64,000 nt of DNA from Neorhizobium galegae bv. orientalis str. HAMBI 540 (GCF_000731315.1 NZ_HG938354.1:1302001-1366000), one strand, 5' to 3'. Numbered from the stretch's first letter, positions 53,408-61,780 are shown. The notes: a model not told the origin generated them from the sequence alone. Program-made: numbers and translations.

Positions 53408-53585
53408 GTTCGTCTCCTCAGTGGCTGCAGCGACAACTCGCAACTCCCGTCTCCCGTTGATCCCCGTCCAACAGTCTTTGCTAACAAACTTAATAAAATG
53501 CGAATGATCGCTTTGACGGGCGGCATCCCTGCCCATACCGTCGAGGCCCAGAGGTGGCCGCCCCGGACACCTCGCCAGCTAGATC

Positions 53586-53843
53586 CTATTGGGATGCGGA
53601 AGTGTAACCTTCCTGGCCGTCATCGCCCGTGTCGTCTCCCACTCCCAAGACCTGAAGAAGCGCCTCTCGTTCCGGGCCGAACGGTTTTGTGTTGAGGAAG
53701 TCGGCTACTAACGTTTCGGTCTCGTGCCCACCTGAAGGCAGGTTGGCACGGTGAAGGACGGCGAGTTCACCGTCGCCCTCGCGCTTACCGAGAAACCAGC
53801 GGTCGCCGTTGGAGCTCGTTGCGAACTGTTGAAGATCACGCAT
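53586..53843 (-). CDS. Hypothetical conserved small protein
   Basis: 85 aa: MRDLQQFATSSNGDRWFLGK, VLHRANLPSGGHETETLV and FGPEREALLQVLG. I recall similar short proteins in Rhizobiales, usually near stress genes. AAGGA about 7 nt before the ATG. No known domain. Lies between the receiver and kinase genes on the same strand. Confidence 0.7.
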   Translation of the reverse strand: MRDLQQFATSSNGDRWFLGKREGDGELAVLHRANLPSGGHETETLVADFLNTKPFGPEREALLQVLGVGDDTGDDGQEGYTSASQ

Positions 53844-54015
53844 GGGCTATCCTTTCCGACAGGCCCTGTTCATCCTGATGAAACGACGGACGAGTTCGGA
53901 GGTTTCAATTAGTTCCTTGACGCGGCAAGCGTTCAGCCGTTACGAAGCACGCGATCTCGAATTCCGCAAACATGTGCAACCAATGGCTACCCGCTGGCCG
54001 TGAACTGCCTATTCG

Positions 54016-55020
54016 CTAGACCGCGAGCTTGTTACCGTCGATCTTTAGCGTGACGAGGACACCGCTTTTGGACCAGTTATGGCTGATCGTTCCGCCAAGG
54101 TGTCCCGTCATCGTGCGTGACAGGAGCTCGCTCCCGTACCCGCCGGCTCCTTGAGGGGGCGAGACCTGGGGGCCACCCTGCTCCGTCCAGACCACCTCCA
54201 CGTCGTCGCCAATCATACTGCCGGACACGTCAAGCGTTCCTTCCGGGATCGAAAGAGCTCCATATTTCAGGGAGTTCGTCGCCAGTTCGTGGATGACGAG
54301 CGCGAGGCCGGTCGCCGCCGCCTCACCGACGCCCATGCGCGGAACCGCGACCCTGATACGCCCTGCGAACGCGCCTTCGTCTTCATACGGCGCAAGCAGT
54401 ACCGTGAACAGGTCACCCAGCAAGGCCGCTTCGCCTTGGTCACCGGGCAATGGGCGGACGAGGTCGTGGGCGCGCCCGAGGGCCGTCAGGCGTTGCGTCA
54501 GTTGTTTGGCCATATCCTCGATCGAACTCGAGGACCGCGACGTGATCTGAGTCAGTCCGGAAGCGACGGCCAGCAGGTTCTTGACCCGATGGCTCATTTC
54601 CCCTGCCAGCAACTCATGCCCCTCTTCGGCCTGTTTCCGGCCCGTGACGTCAAGAAAAATTCCTGTCATGTTCCGGTTCCTGATGCCCGCGTCACTGCCT
54701 TGACCACGGGCGGAAATCCACCTGACATCCTGGCCGACCAAAATCCGGAAGTCGATTTCGTAGGCTCCGACGACAGCACGCGTTGCGGAGAACGCGGCCC
54801 TCACCCGGTCACGGTCGGCGGGATGGATCTTCGCAGACAGGTCTTCAAAGGAGAGTCGACCCTCCCGCGACACGTCCCACAAGCGATAACCCTGGGTGTC
54901 CATGACGAACACGTCCGTGTCGACGTTCCAGGACCACATTGCCACTCCGGCTGCATCCAATGCATGGCGGAGTTGCGTTGGTCCCCAGTCCAGATGGGTC
55001 TCGGTATCGTGCGCCGTCAT
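54016..55020 (-). CDS. HWE-family sensor histidine kinase with PAS domain
   Basis: 334 aa, cytoplasmic, no membrane segment. PAS fold about residues 15-128 (WSWNVDTDVFVMDTQGYRLW ... IFLDVTGRKQAEE), then the phosphoacceptor box EMSHRVKNLLAVASGLTQ with H144, and an HWE ATPase domain: LALVIHELATNSLKYGAL (N-box) and VVWTEQGGP with the WxE of the family. Such kinases in Alphaproteobacteria often feed general-stress or light/redox pathways. The nearby receiver is a candidate partner. Confidence 0.92.
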   Translation of the reverse strand: MTAHDTETHLDWGPTQLRHALDAAGVAMWSWNVDTDVFVMDTQGYRLWDVSREGRLSFEDLSAKIHPADRDRVRAAFSATRAVVGAYEIDFRILVGQDVRWISARGQGSDAGIRNRNMTGIFLDVTGRKQAEEGHELLAGEMSHRVKNLLAVASGLTQITSRSSSSIEDMAKQLTQRLTALGRAHDLVRPLPGDQGEAALLGDLFTVLLAPYEDEGAFAGRIRVAVPRMGVGEAAATGLALVIHELATNSLKYGALSIPEGTLDVSGSMIGDDVEVVWTEQGGPQVSPPQGAGGYGSELLSRTMTGHLGGTISHNWSKSGVLVTLKIDGNKLAV

Positions 55021-55077
55021 GAAAACTCCCTGAGCATTGTCCCTTGTCAGGGAAGAGGACCGCCACCTTAGAGTGGA

Positions 55078-55302
55078 TCAGGGCTTTTTAAGGCGCCTGC
55101 TGATAAGGGCCTCGGCGGCGGCGGCGATACCCTGTGCCTCTTTGGCAAGGCGCGCCTCGCGTAGCCGCAATGTCTTTGCTTCTCGGGCCTGGACGATCGC
55201 GTCGAGTTCCTCGACCGCATGAGCGCGTGCGAAAAACTCCGTCCGGGTGTGCTCGAACGCAATCTCAGCCTGCTGCCGCGATTTTGAATGTGCCTGTGTC
55301 AT
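55078..55302 (-). CDS. Small helical hypothetical protein
   Basis: 74 aa, almost entirely predicted helix and Ala/Arg/Glu-rich: AHAVEELDAIVQAREAKTLR LREARLAKEAQGIAAAAEAL. A weak RBS. Its transcript is separated from the upstream cold-shock gene by a terminator. No family assigned. Confidence 0.6.
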   Translation of the reverse strand: MTQAHSKSRQQAEIAFEHTRTEFFARAHAVEELDAIVQAREAKTLRLREARLAKEAQGIAAAAEALISRRLKKP

Positions 55303-55331
55303 GGGTGGTCCAAAGTAGGTCGCGAGAACGG

Positions 55332-55358
55332 AAAAAGGCCAGGCTGTTCACCTGGCCT
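55332..55358 (-). terminator. Rho-independent terminator of the second cold-shock gene
   Basis: Perfect 8-bp stem AGGCCAGG/CCTGGCCT with a 7-nt loop, followed on the minus strand by five T residues. Lies about 65 bp beyond the cold-shock stop codon. Confidence 0.85.
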
Positions 55359-55422
55359 CGCAGATATCTTGCTTTCGACAGTGCCAGTACATCCGTGGTC
55401 AAGGGAAAGCAGGAACCTAAAA

Positions 55423-55632
55423 TCAAGCCGCCTGAAGATTGCAGGCCGACATCTTGCCCGACTTCACGTCGCGCTCGAGTTCGTAGCCTACCTTCTGGCC
55501 TTCGACGATTTCGCGCATTCCGGCGCGTTCGACGGCCGAGATGTGAACGAACGCGTCAGCGCCGCCATTGTCGGGCTGAATGAAGCCGAAGCCCTTGGTG
55601 GAGTTAAACCATTTTACTGTGCCTGTGGTCAT
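55423..55632 (-). CDS. Cold-shock protein (CspA family), second copy
   Basis: 69 aa; [23 protein letters not shown]1 KGFGFIQ and RNP2 [10 protein letters not shown]. Start at 55632 gives the family N-terminus; AAGGG precedes it. The A/T-rich upstream part and the terminator delimit a monocistronic unit. Its C-terminal half differs from the other Csp ([19 protein letters not shown]), so the two are not a recent duplication. Confidence 0.95.
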   Translation of the reverse strand: MTTGTVKWFNSTKGFGFIQPDNGGADAFVHISAVERAGMREIVEGQKVGYELERDVKSGKMSACNLQAA

Positions 55633-55859
55633 GATGAACCCTTTCAAAGCAAGAATAAGCGACCGCAAGGCCGGAGCCCTGCGGATGGTGATAGCGATTG
55701 ATTTTGAAAGGGAAGTTCGTCAGGCGCGGTGCTAATCGCGCGGAAACCAAAGTTCAGCAAGCAAAAGATCGATAAACCACAAATAGCGGGATTTTACTGA
55801 GGAGTCAACTTTTAGTTTTGATCAGTTGAATAGTTTGATGGGCGCGGTACCTACGCCGC

Positions 55860-56177
55860 ATGGAAAAAACACAGATAGAAGACATCAACAGCCAGATCCT
55901 CAAGCTCCGGACGGCTTTACCGATCTGAGGTGTCGAGGCCAACGATCTCGTCGAGCTCGCTCGCGATGCGGAACGTGCGGCTGCGAAGGTTGACGAAAGA
56001 ACGATGCAGCGAATGCGCGGCCTCATAGAAACGACGACCGGCTGGCACAACACACTCCTCTATTGGGAGGAGCAAGCCGCAGCGCCAGCTTTAAGCGCCG
56101 ACTTCAGGGTATTGCGGGGATCGCTGGACGCAATGCGAAAAGAAGTGGCCGACGCCGCGGCCTCGTTCGATATGTAG
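55860..56177 (+). pseudogene. Coiled-coil small protein gene with an in-frame TGA
   Basis: A single frame of 105 codons from ATG 55860 to TAG 56175-56177 is interrupted only by one TGA at 55926-55928. Before it: MEKTQIEDINSQILKLRTAL. After it: ANDLVELARDAERAAAKVDE, LIETTTGWHNTLLYWEEQA and DAMRKEVADAAASFDM. One nonsense change explains the break; a restart after the stop is possible but no RBS is seen. Confidence 0.55.
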
Positions 56178-56219
56178 TTGACGGATTTCCAGACCTCGGT
56201 CATGTTAAGTACGCTTTAA

Positions 56220-56372
56220 ATGGCCGGAGAGCTGCGTCTGGCCATCGCCTTGACCAAGACGGTTCCGAAGACCGGCGTTGAATTCGCGGTGGATCGCGAC
56301 GTGCCATTTTCTGTCCACGTCACCAAAAACCGTCGACTCATCTTTGCTCTCCCAGACGAGACTGCGGTCTAA
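56220..56372 (+). CDS. Possible 50-residue hypothetical protein
   Basis: ATG 56220 to TAA 56372 reads MAGELRLAIALTKTVPKTGV EFAVDRDVPFSVHVTKNRRL and on. Balanced composition but weak RBS and no known family. It follows the broken coiled-coil gene by 42 bp on the same strand. Confidence 0.3.
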   Translation: MAGELRLAIALTKTVPKTGVEFAVDRDVPFSVHVTKNRRLIFALPDETAV

Positions 56373-56628
56373 CCTTTCACAGGAACGCGCCAGCCAAGGC
56401 GTGAGGGAAGACGGCCGCGAGTCAGATGGACTGTGTTTCGGCTTGGCATTGACCCTACCGTAGGCGCCGAATGTTGCCCCCCACCACACCGAACAAAAGG
56501 CACATTGAACAGCATGTTAAGCCAGCCAGACCAGGGTCGTTCTTCCCCGCCGAAAGGGGTCAAACTTCAACGTTTAATCACATGCCGTTTGCCTCTGGGT
56601 CAGACCAGGCCATCATTGGACGAAAACG

Positions 56629-57237
56629 CTACCTCGATGAAAAAGCCGCGATGGTCGCCTCGCACGACTCCTTGAACCGTCGGCTCGACCCTTCAGGCCC
56701 ACTTGTCTGGACGCTGACGCGAGCCCCTTCAAGCAGAAGGGATAACGTGTCCGCCAGCAGCTCTGGGTTCGACGAACCTGCTGCCTCGCACACCGCCGCG
56801 AGTCGGTTGCGCTGGGAATTCTTGAATTCCTGAACAACCGCGTGGGCTGGATGGTCGCTGTCACGCAGCTCGACCGCAGCGTTCGCGAGATCGCAACCGC
56901 CGGGTTCCTGTTCCAGACGGTCCACCTGGAATTCGACCCATCGCTTCAACTGCGCGGCAGCATCGCCTGAGAACTCTCTCTCCAACTCGTCCCAGATGGC
57001 CCCCGCCCGTTGCGTCACCTGGCGCAGAGTTGCGCAAAGAAGCTCGTCTTTTGAACCGAATTTTCGGTAGAGCGTCATCTTGTTCGTCTGGGCGGCCTCC
57101 GCAATGGCGTCGACGCCAATCCCTCGAATCCCGAATTTTCGAAAAAGGTCCGCCGCTGAAGACACGATGCGCTCACGGGGAGGAATGGCCGCCGGTGCAG
57201 AAGGATCGGCGGCTTTATCTGGAAATTTGGTTGACAT
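56629..57237 (-). CDS. TetR/AcrR-family transcriptional regulator
   Basis: 202 aa. N-terminal HTH about residues 20-66: RERIVSSAADLFRKFGIRGI, GVDAIAEAAQTNKMTLYRKF GSKDEL. The C-terminal helical domain (about 80-200) resembles those of TetR proteins with a TetR_C-like ligand pocket; the ligand is unknown. An operator-like dyad lies directly upstream. The regulated target may be itself or the gene at 57323 on the opposite strand. Confidence 0.92.
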   Translation of the reverse strand: MSTKFPDKAADPSAPAAIPPRERIVSSAADLFRKFGIRGIGVDAIAEAAQTNKMTLYRKFGSKDELLCATLRQVTQRAGAIWDELEREFSGDAAAQLKRWVEFQVDRLEQEPGGCDLANAAVELRDSDHPAHAVVQEFKNSQRNRLAAVCEAAGSSNPELLADTLSLLLEGARVSVQTSGPEGSSRRFKESCEATIAAFSSR

Positions 57238-57244
57238 GGGTGTG

Positions 57245-57281
57245 ACCGGTCGGTAACGCTTATCTGTTACTTACCGGTAAC
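57245..57281. promoter_or_regulatory. Candidate TetR operator
   Basis: The 10-bp perfect palindrome TTACCGGTAA (57271-57280) and a related ACCGGTCGGTAAC block (57245-57257) lie 8-44 bp upstream of the TetR start. Two such sites in the regulator promoter are typical of TetR autoregulation. Confidence 0.65.
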
Positions 57282-57322
57282 ACCCCACGGTAGCTCAGTC
57301 AAGGATCGCGAGAGGATTGGAA

Positions 57323-57541
57323 ATGGCACGGCATGACGATCTGACGCTCAACGAAATCCTCTCTGACCCAATGATCCTATTATTGGCTCACGCGGACGGA
57401 TGGTCGAAGGCTGAGTTTCGAGACGAGATGATCTGGGCCTCTCAAGTGCTGAAGCGTGGGCCCCGCGACCTCAATGCCACGGTAGCCCGAGCTTCGCCGC
57501 GAAACGGCCGTCCTCTTGAGGCAGGGTGCTGCGCCATTTAG
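57323..57541 (+). CDS. Hypothetical small protein
   Basis: 72 aa, MARHDDLTLNEILSDPMILL LAHADGWSKAEF. The LTLNEILSDPMI...ADG text recurs in short Rhizobiales proteins of unknown role. GAGAGG before the ATG at 57323. Divergent from the TetR gene, whose operators may also control it. The C-terminal third looks less conserved. Confidence 0.6.
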   Translation: MARHDDLTLNEILSDPMILLLAHADGWSKAEFRDEMIWASQVLKRGPRDLNATVARASPRNGRPLEAGCCAI

Positions 57542-57683
57542 CTCCTTTTTCGCGCGGCTCTGAACTCATGCCGGATTTGCCAACGTTGAGATGGACGTTG
57601 TGCCTGGAGTTCCGGCAGCCGAGAAATAATCGCTATGTCATGTGAACCTGAATTCACAGTCAAGGTATGACTAAGGGGTCCTT

Positions 57684-58263
57684 ATGACAGTTCAGCAACT
57701 CGATCTTAAGACGATGCTCACTGAGATCGGTCGGGCTGGGCCCTCGATCAGTGGCAGCACTGCTGCGCTGGTTGCGGCCCAGCTCGGCACCGCCATGGTA
57801 CGGATGGCTCTGGCGGTTTCGCATAAGCATGGCAGCGACACTGATCTGCTGATCGAGGGTCTCGACTCCATCCTCTCCGAAATCAAAAACGCGACGGAGA
57901 AAGATCGGGCTGCCTCATCTGCCCTGATAGATGTATACCGTCAGGACTCCAATGAAGAAGCTAGAAGGTCAGCGCTGGTCGATGCAACACGCGAACCGCT
58001 TGCCGCCCGCTCATTGGCTTGTTGAACTCCTGGAGCTGCTGGCTGACGCCCCCGATAGGATCACCGAGGCCGTGGCGAGCGACTTCTACGGCGGCGTCGA
58101 GCTGATCGGCGCAGCGTTCAAAGCTGTCATGTTGGCTGTGGCAAGCAATTTGCTGGGTGATGACGCTGAGCAACTACGGGCTCGAACATCTTACAACCGG
58201 CCCAACCTTTTCGCCCGGTTTGAACTGGCAAGGAAAAGCTTGCGGCCAGATGGAGAAACGTGA
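57684..58263 (+). pseudogene. FTCD/cyclodeaminase-like gene split by a frameshift
   Basis: Frame 1 from 57684: MLTEIGRAGPSISGSTAALV AAQLGTAMVRMAL, the Gly/Ser-rich start of the cyclodeaminase/cyclohydrolase domain, then ALVDATREPLAARSLAC stop at 58025. Frame 2 continues LVELLELLADAPDRITEAVA SDFYGGVELIGAAFKAVMLA VASNLLGDDAEQLRA to 58263. One base change near 58015 restores a protein of about 190 aa, the size of a stand-alone FTCD_C domain (FchA type). Folate-linked if functional. Confidence 0.75.
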
Positions 58264-58372
58264 AGTCTCAGCGTGACCCTGTGCATTCTTTGCGCCCCCC
58301 AAGAAGGGTATCGTAGGGGAACTCCCTGTGGAAGTCACCGTTTCAACAACGACAGAAACACAGGAGATCAGC

Positions 58373-58678
58373 ATGCCTGACAACAATGATAGAACGGGGG
58401 TAACTGCCTCCGCGAACCCAGTCGATGAAAGTTTGCCAACGAACACCGGACCATCTCGCGGCGGCAATAGCAATCCGAGCCAGGAACTTCAGGAATTACG
58501 AGCGGAGCTGCGGGCTTTGCGAAGCGCGCTTCGACGCCCTCCACTGGTGTTATCGCCCAGTGCCGCCAGCACAGCACGCACCGTACGCGAAGAGGTCGAA
58601 TACCAAATTCGGCTACAGCCTATCGCGTCGGTCGCATTGGCGGCGATTGTTGGTTTCGTATACGGGGTCGCACGATGA
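58373..58678 (+). CDS. DUF883/ElaB-like membrane-anchored protein
   Basis: 101 aa: a disordered N-terminus (PDNNDRTGVTASANP), an amphipathic helix (SQELQELRAELRALRSALRR) and a C-terminal anchor QPIASVALAAIVGFVYGVAR. This is the ElaB/YqjD layout of inner-membrane, ribosome-associated stress proteins. AGGAGA lies before the ATG at 58373. ATGA overlap with the next gene. Intact relative of the relics at 13076 and 15425. Confidence 0.7.
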   Translation: MPDNNDRTGVTASANPVDESLPTNTGPSRGGNSNPSQELQELRAELRALRSALRRPPLVLSPSAASTARTVREEVEYQIRLQPIASVALAAIVGFVYGVAR

Positions 58679-58893
58679 GTAGAACATCAACCGACGCTGC
58701 CCGCCTTGCCGAAGAGTACGTTCGTCTTGGGGGGAAACGTAAAGCCAAGCTCGATGACAACATCGTCAGCACGAGATTATGGGATGACGAACCGCAAGAA
58801 GCTGCCGATTTTTGGCGCAGCGAGATAGAAACACTTTCCGAAAGCAAGCGACGAGAGGTCGAGACGAACCTCCCGAACATAAACCCCGGGTAA
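58675..58893 (+). CDS. Hypothetical small protein coupled to the DUF883-like gene
   Basis: 72 aa, charged and helical (RLAEEYVRLGGKRKAKLDDN, EAADFWRSEIETLSESKRRE). Starts in an ATGA overlap with the preceding gene, so both are probably made together. No family recognised. Confidence 0.6.
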   Translation: MSRTSTDAARLAEEYVRLGGKRKAKLDDNIVSTRLWDDEPQEAADFWRSEIETLSESKRREVETNLPNINPG

Positions 58894-59037
58894 CGACGTG
58901 CCCCGGTTGTCGGCAGCATTATCGACCTCCCACTTGGCCTTTCCGGTCAGGTTGTCGGAGTCCGGGAAGGCAGGCGAAGTGTTCAGGTGCAGGGCCGCTT
59001 GCGGCCATTGATTAACATTTACGGAGGAGTTGAACGG

Positions 59038-59536
59038 ATGACGCGAAGGATTTTGTCTGCAGCATTGGTCGCCGCGTTGGGGATGTGCACGCCTGGTGCC
59101 CGCACATGCTGATCAAATTGCGACGACATCGGCAGCTACCGTGAAGAACGACCTCAAGTATCTGATGTACACGCCGAATGGCTATGAGACGTCCAACGAC
59201 TCCTACCCGCTCGTCGTATGGCTTCATGGAGGTGACCAGGGTGGAGGCGATATCGAGAAGGTCAAATCGAGCGGCATGCCGAAATTGATCGAAGAGGGCA
59301 AGCAGTTCCCGTTCCTAGTCTTCTCGCCTCAAAACCCGAGCGAGGAACTGCTCTATCCCATCGAGAAGGTAGAAGCGGCACTTGAGGAGGTCATCTCAAA
59401 ATACCGGGTTGACCACTCCCGTATCTACATCGTCGGCTACAGTCGGGGCGGCTTTGGAGCTTGGGCCATGGCAGAACAGTTCCCGCAAAAATTTGCCGCC
59501 GTAGTTCCGATTTCAGGTGGTGGCAATCGTCACTAC
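59038..59536 (+). pseudogene. Exported esterase gene, 5' part (interrupted by nested IS elements)
   Basis: ATG 59038 (GGAGGAG upstream) opens a signal peptide MTRRILSAALVAALGMCTPG; a one-base shift near 59090 is needed to continue VPAHADQIATTSA and then YPLVVWLHGGDQGGGDIEKV, IYIVGYSRGGFGAWAMAEQF (GxSxG nucleophile) and VVPISGGGNRHY. This is a PHB-depolymerase/carboxylesterase-type hydrolase. The frame is cut at 59536 by an IS3-family element and resumes at 62327. Confidence 0.88.
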
Positions 59537-59620
59537 AGAGGTGGCTCGGGAAATCTGCACAGCTAGGATAAGTGGAATTTCTGCCTGACTTCGGCTTAGA
59601 TGCCGAGAACAGGAGATACC

Positions 59621-59932
59621 ATGACGAGACGACCGCGCCGGAACCACAGCCCGGCTTTCAAGGCAAAGGTGGCGCTTGCTGCGATCAGAGGCGAGCAGAC
59701 GCTGGTGGAATTGTCCCAGCAGTTCGATGTGCATGCCAACCAAATCAAACAGTGGAAAGACCAGCTCCTTGAGGGGGCGACGGGCGTTTTCGGCGACGAA
59801 GCGAAGACGGAACCGGCGGGGCCGACCGTCGATGTGAAAACGCTGCACGCCAAAATCGGCGAACTGACGCTGGAGAACGATTTTTTATCCGGAGCGCTCG
59901 GCAAGGCGGGATTGCTGGGCGGAAAGAAATGA
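59621..59932 (+). CDS. IS3-family transposase OrfA
   Basis: 103 aa from the ATG at 59621 (AGGAGA upstream). HTH region HSPAFKAKVALAAIRGEQTL VELSQQFDVHANQIKQWKDQ and a C-terminal leucine-rich helix KTLHAKIGELTLENDFLSGA. Overlaps orfB by ATGA, as usual for the family. Confidence 0.92.
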   Translation: MTRRPRRNHSPAFKAKVALAAIRGEQTLVELSQQFDVHANQIKQWKDQLLEGATGVFGDEAKTEPAGPTVDVKTLHAKIGELTLENDFLSGALGKAGLLGGKK

Positions 59933-60278
59933 TCGACCGCTCACACAAACTTTCGGTCGCGCGTCAGGCGAAGCTTCTCGGCTTCAGCCGAGGCAGCGTC
60001 TACTATTCTCCACGGTCAGTTTCGGACGTCGACCTGGCTTTGATGCGCCGGATCGATGAACTGCATCTCGACTACCCTTTTGCCGGAAGTCGGATGTTGC
60101 AATGGCTTTTGAGAGGAGAAGGGTTGAATGTCGGGCGGCTTCACGTCGCCACGCTGATGAAGAAGATGGGCATCGAGGCGATCTATCGCCGCCCGAACAC
60201 CTCCAAACCAGCGCCTGGGCACAAAATCTATCCCTACCTGCTGCGAAAGCTGGCGGTTACGAGGCCCAACCAGGTCTG
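59929..60278 (+). pseudogene. IS3-family OrfB, 5' part (interrupted)
   Basis: Encodes MIDRSHKLSVARQAKLLGFS then RRIDELHLDYPFAGSRMLQW and LRKLAVTRPNQV, the N-terminal HTH and linker of OrfB. Broken after RPNQV by the IS110-family element; the catalytic part resumes at 61781. Joined length would be 276 aa. Confidence 0.9.
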
Positions 60279-60355
60279 TTGGGGTGGACGGCTCCCAACG
60301 GCATCGCGATGTGCCAGAATGAGTTCGTTGAAAGCTCAATCGAGGGAGACCGTCC

Positions 60356-61390
60356 GTGGAACAGATTATCCGAATTGGTATAGATACGTCAAAGAGTGTT
60401 TTCCAGCTGCATGGCGTGAACGCAGCCGAGCAACCAATCCTTCGCAAGAAGCTTTCGCGCAAAGAGATGGTGAAATTCTTTGAGAAAGCGCCGCCGACTA
60501 TCATCGCACTCGAGGCCTGTGGTGGATCTCATCATTGGGCAAGGATGTTAAGTTCGTTTGGTCATGAGGTGAAGCTGATCGCGCCTCAATTGGCGAAGCC
60601 CTATGTGAAGCGCGGCAAGAACGACGCTGCGGATGCGGAAGCCTTGTGCGAGGCGATGAGCCGACCCACCATGCGCTTCGTGCCGGTCAAGGCTGCGGAG
60701 CAGCAGGCGGCATTGATGCTGGTCGGCATGCGAGAGAGACTCATTCGCAATCGGACGCAGCTCGCCAATGCGATTCGCGGTTTTGCCATGGAGTTTGGGA
60801 TCGTCGCGGCCACCGGCATGTGCCGCATCGAGCCTTTGTTGGAGCGCATAGCGGCTGATCAATCGCTACCTGAACTGGCCCGCGCGCTTTTTTCCATGCA
60901 CGGCGTTGAGTATCGAGATTTGCTTACGGAAACGAAAGCAGTCGAGGAAAAGCTTACCGCGTTACATCGCTCCGATGAATGCAGCATGCGGCTGGCCGAA
61001 ATACCAGGCGTCGGACCGGTTGGCGCATCGCTGTTGATGATGAAGACGCCCGATCCCAAGATGTTTAAGTCGGGTCGCGATTTTGCCGCCTGGATAGGTC
61101 TTACACCCAGGGACCATTCAACCGCAGGCAAGGTCAGGCTCGGGGTGATCACCCGAGCTGGCGACGAAATGCTGAGGAGCATATTGGTGGTTGGCGCAAC
61201 TGCCCTTCTTCAATATGTCAGAGCAGGTCGAAGCAGACATACTTCCCGGTGGCTGATCGAGCTTTTGCAAAGGAAGAAGCCGAAGCTGGTTGCGGTGGCG
61301 CTCGCCAATAAGATCGCCCGCATCGCCTGGAAGCTCATGGTGAGCGGCGAAAGGTACAGGCGAGCAGAAGGTCAGACACAGGCAGTATAG
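60356..61390 (+). CDS. IS110-family transposase (DEDD/RuvC-like plus Tnp_20)
   Basis: 344 aa. N-terminal DEDD domain: Asp in RIGIDTSKSVF, Glu in ALEACGGSHHWAR, Asps in KRGKNDAADAEALCEA. C-terminal Tnp_20 domain: EIPGVGPVGASLLM, FKSGRDFAAWIGLTPRDHST, GKVRLGVITRAGDEMLR with the catalytic-region Ser in this half. Complete, no stop. In this family the enzyme works with a guide RNA encoded in the element's non-coding end. Confidence 0.94.
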   Translation: MEQIIRIGIDTSKSVFQLHGVNAAEQPILRKKLSRKEMVKFFEKAPPTIIALEACGGSHHWARMLSSFGHEVKLIAPQLAKPYVKRGKNDAADAEALCEAMSRPTMRFVPVKAAEQQAALMLVGMRERLIRNRTQLANAIRGFAMEFGIVAATGMCRIEPLLERIAADQSLPELARALFSMHGVEYRDLLTETKAVEEKLTALHRSDECSMRLAEIPGVGPVGASLLMMKTPDPKMFKSGRDFAAWIGLTPRDHSTAGKVRLGVITRAGDEMLRSILVVGATALLQYVRAGRSRHTSRWLIELLQRKKPKLVAVALANKIARIAWKLMVSGERYRRAEGQTQAV

Positions 61391-61779
61391 GAGATTGGCC
61401 ATCTCGGTGAGCATGATATGAGTGCTACCGTGTTGAGCTGATGCTGTGAACTTGCAAGAGAAAAGCAGATGGTGTGATCGATCGATCCAAGACGCGTGAA
61501 ACTCCGCATTGCCCAATGGCCGTCAAGGGTCGCAGGTCTGTTAGGAACACGAGTTGCGGAAACCATCTTGGCCAGTGGTCATGTGCGACCACACAAAAAG
61601 GCCGCACATATGGAAGCAAGCGATCCGATCAAAATATTTGTAAAAACACTTGCAAGTGGGAGCCGTCCACATATGGCCAGTGGTCATGTGCGACCACACA
61701 AAAAGGCCGCACATATGGAAGCAAGCGATCCGATCAAAATATTTGTAAAAACACTTGCAAGTGGGAGCCGTCCACATAT
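61391..61779 (+). ncRNA. Candidate guide (seekRNA/bridge) RNA region of the IS1111-like element
   Basis: In IS1111-type elements the guide RNA is encoded at the right end, after the transposase. Here CAGGTCTGTT at 61533-61542 exactly equals 60271-60280, which spans the left junction (8 bases of target, 2 of element). Such identity is expected of a target guide. I cannot fold the RNA or define its ends. Confidence 0.5.
61570..61779 (+). repeat. 105-bp perfect tandem duplication at the element's right end
   Basis: Two identical 105-bp units (61570-61674 and 61675-61779), each ending in the subterminal repeat GGGAGCCGTCCA plus CATAT. The right end is thus present twice. It starts GGCCAGTGGTCATGTGCGAC. 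Confidence 0.95.
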
Positions 61780-61780
61780 G

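Larger units (their letters stand above)
60279..61780 (+). mobile_element. IS110-family (IS1111-like) insertion sequence
   Basis: About 1502 bp inserted in orfB of the IS3 element without an obvious target duplication; a shared TG makes the exact edge ambiguous by 2 bp. Subterminal inverted repeats TGGACGGCTCCC (60285-60296) and GGGAGCCGTCCA (61763-61774) mark it as IS1111-like. It has a long 3' non-coding part (61391-61779) with a 105-bp tandem duplication. The transposase is intact. Confidence 0.88.

Noticed and set aside
61541..61777. Minus-strand open frame encoding a perfect two-unit repeat protein (CKCFYKYFDRIACFHMCGLF)
   Set aside because: The repetition comes from the 105-bp DNA duplication at the IS right end. 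No RBS, and it lies in non-coding IS sequence.
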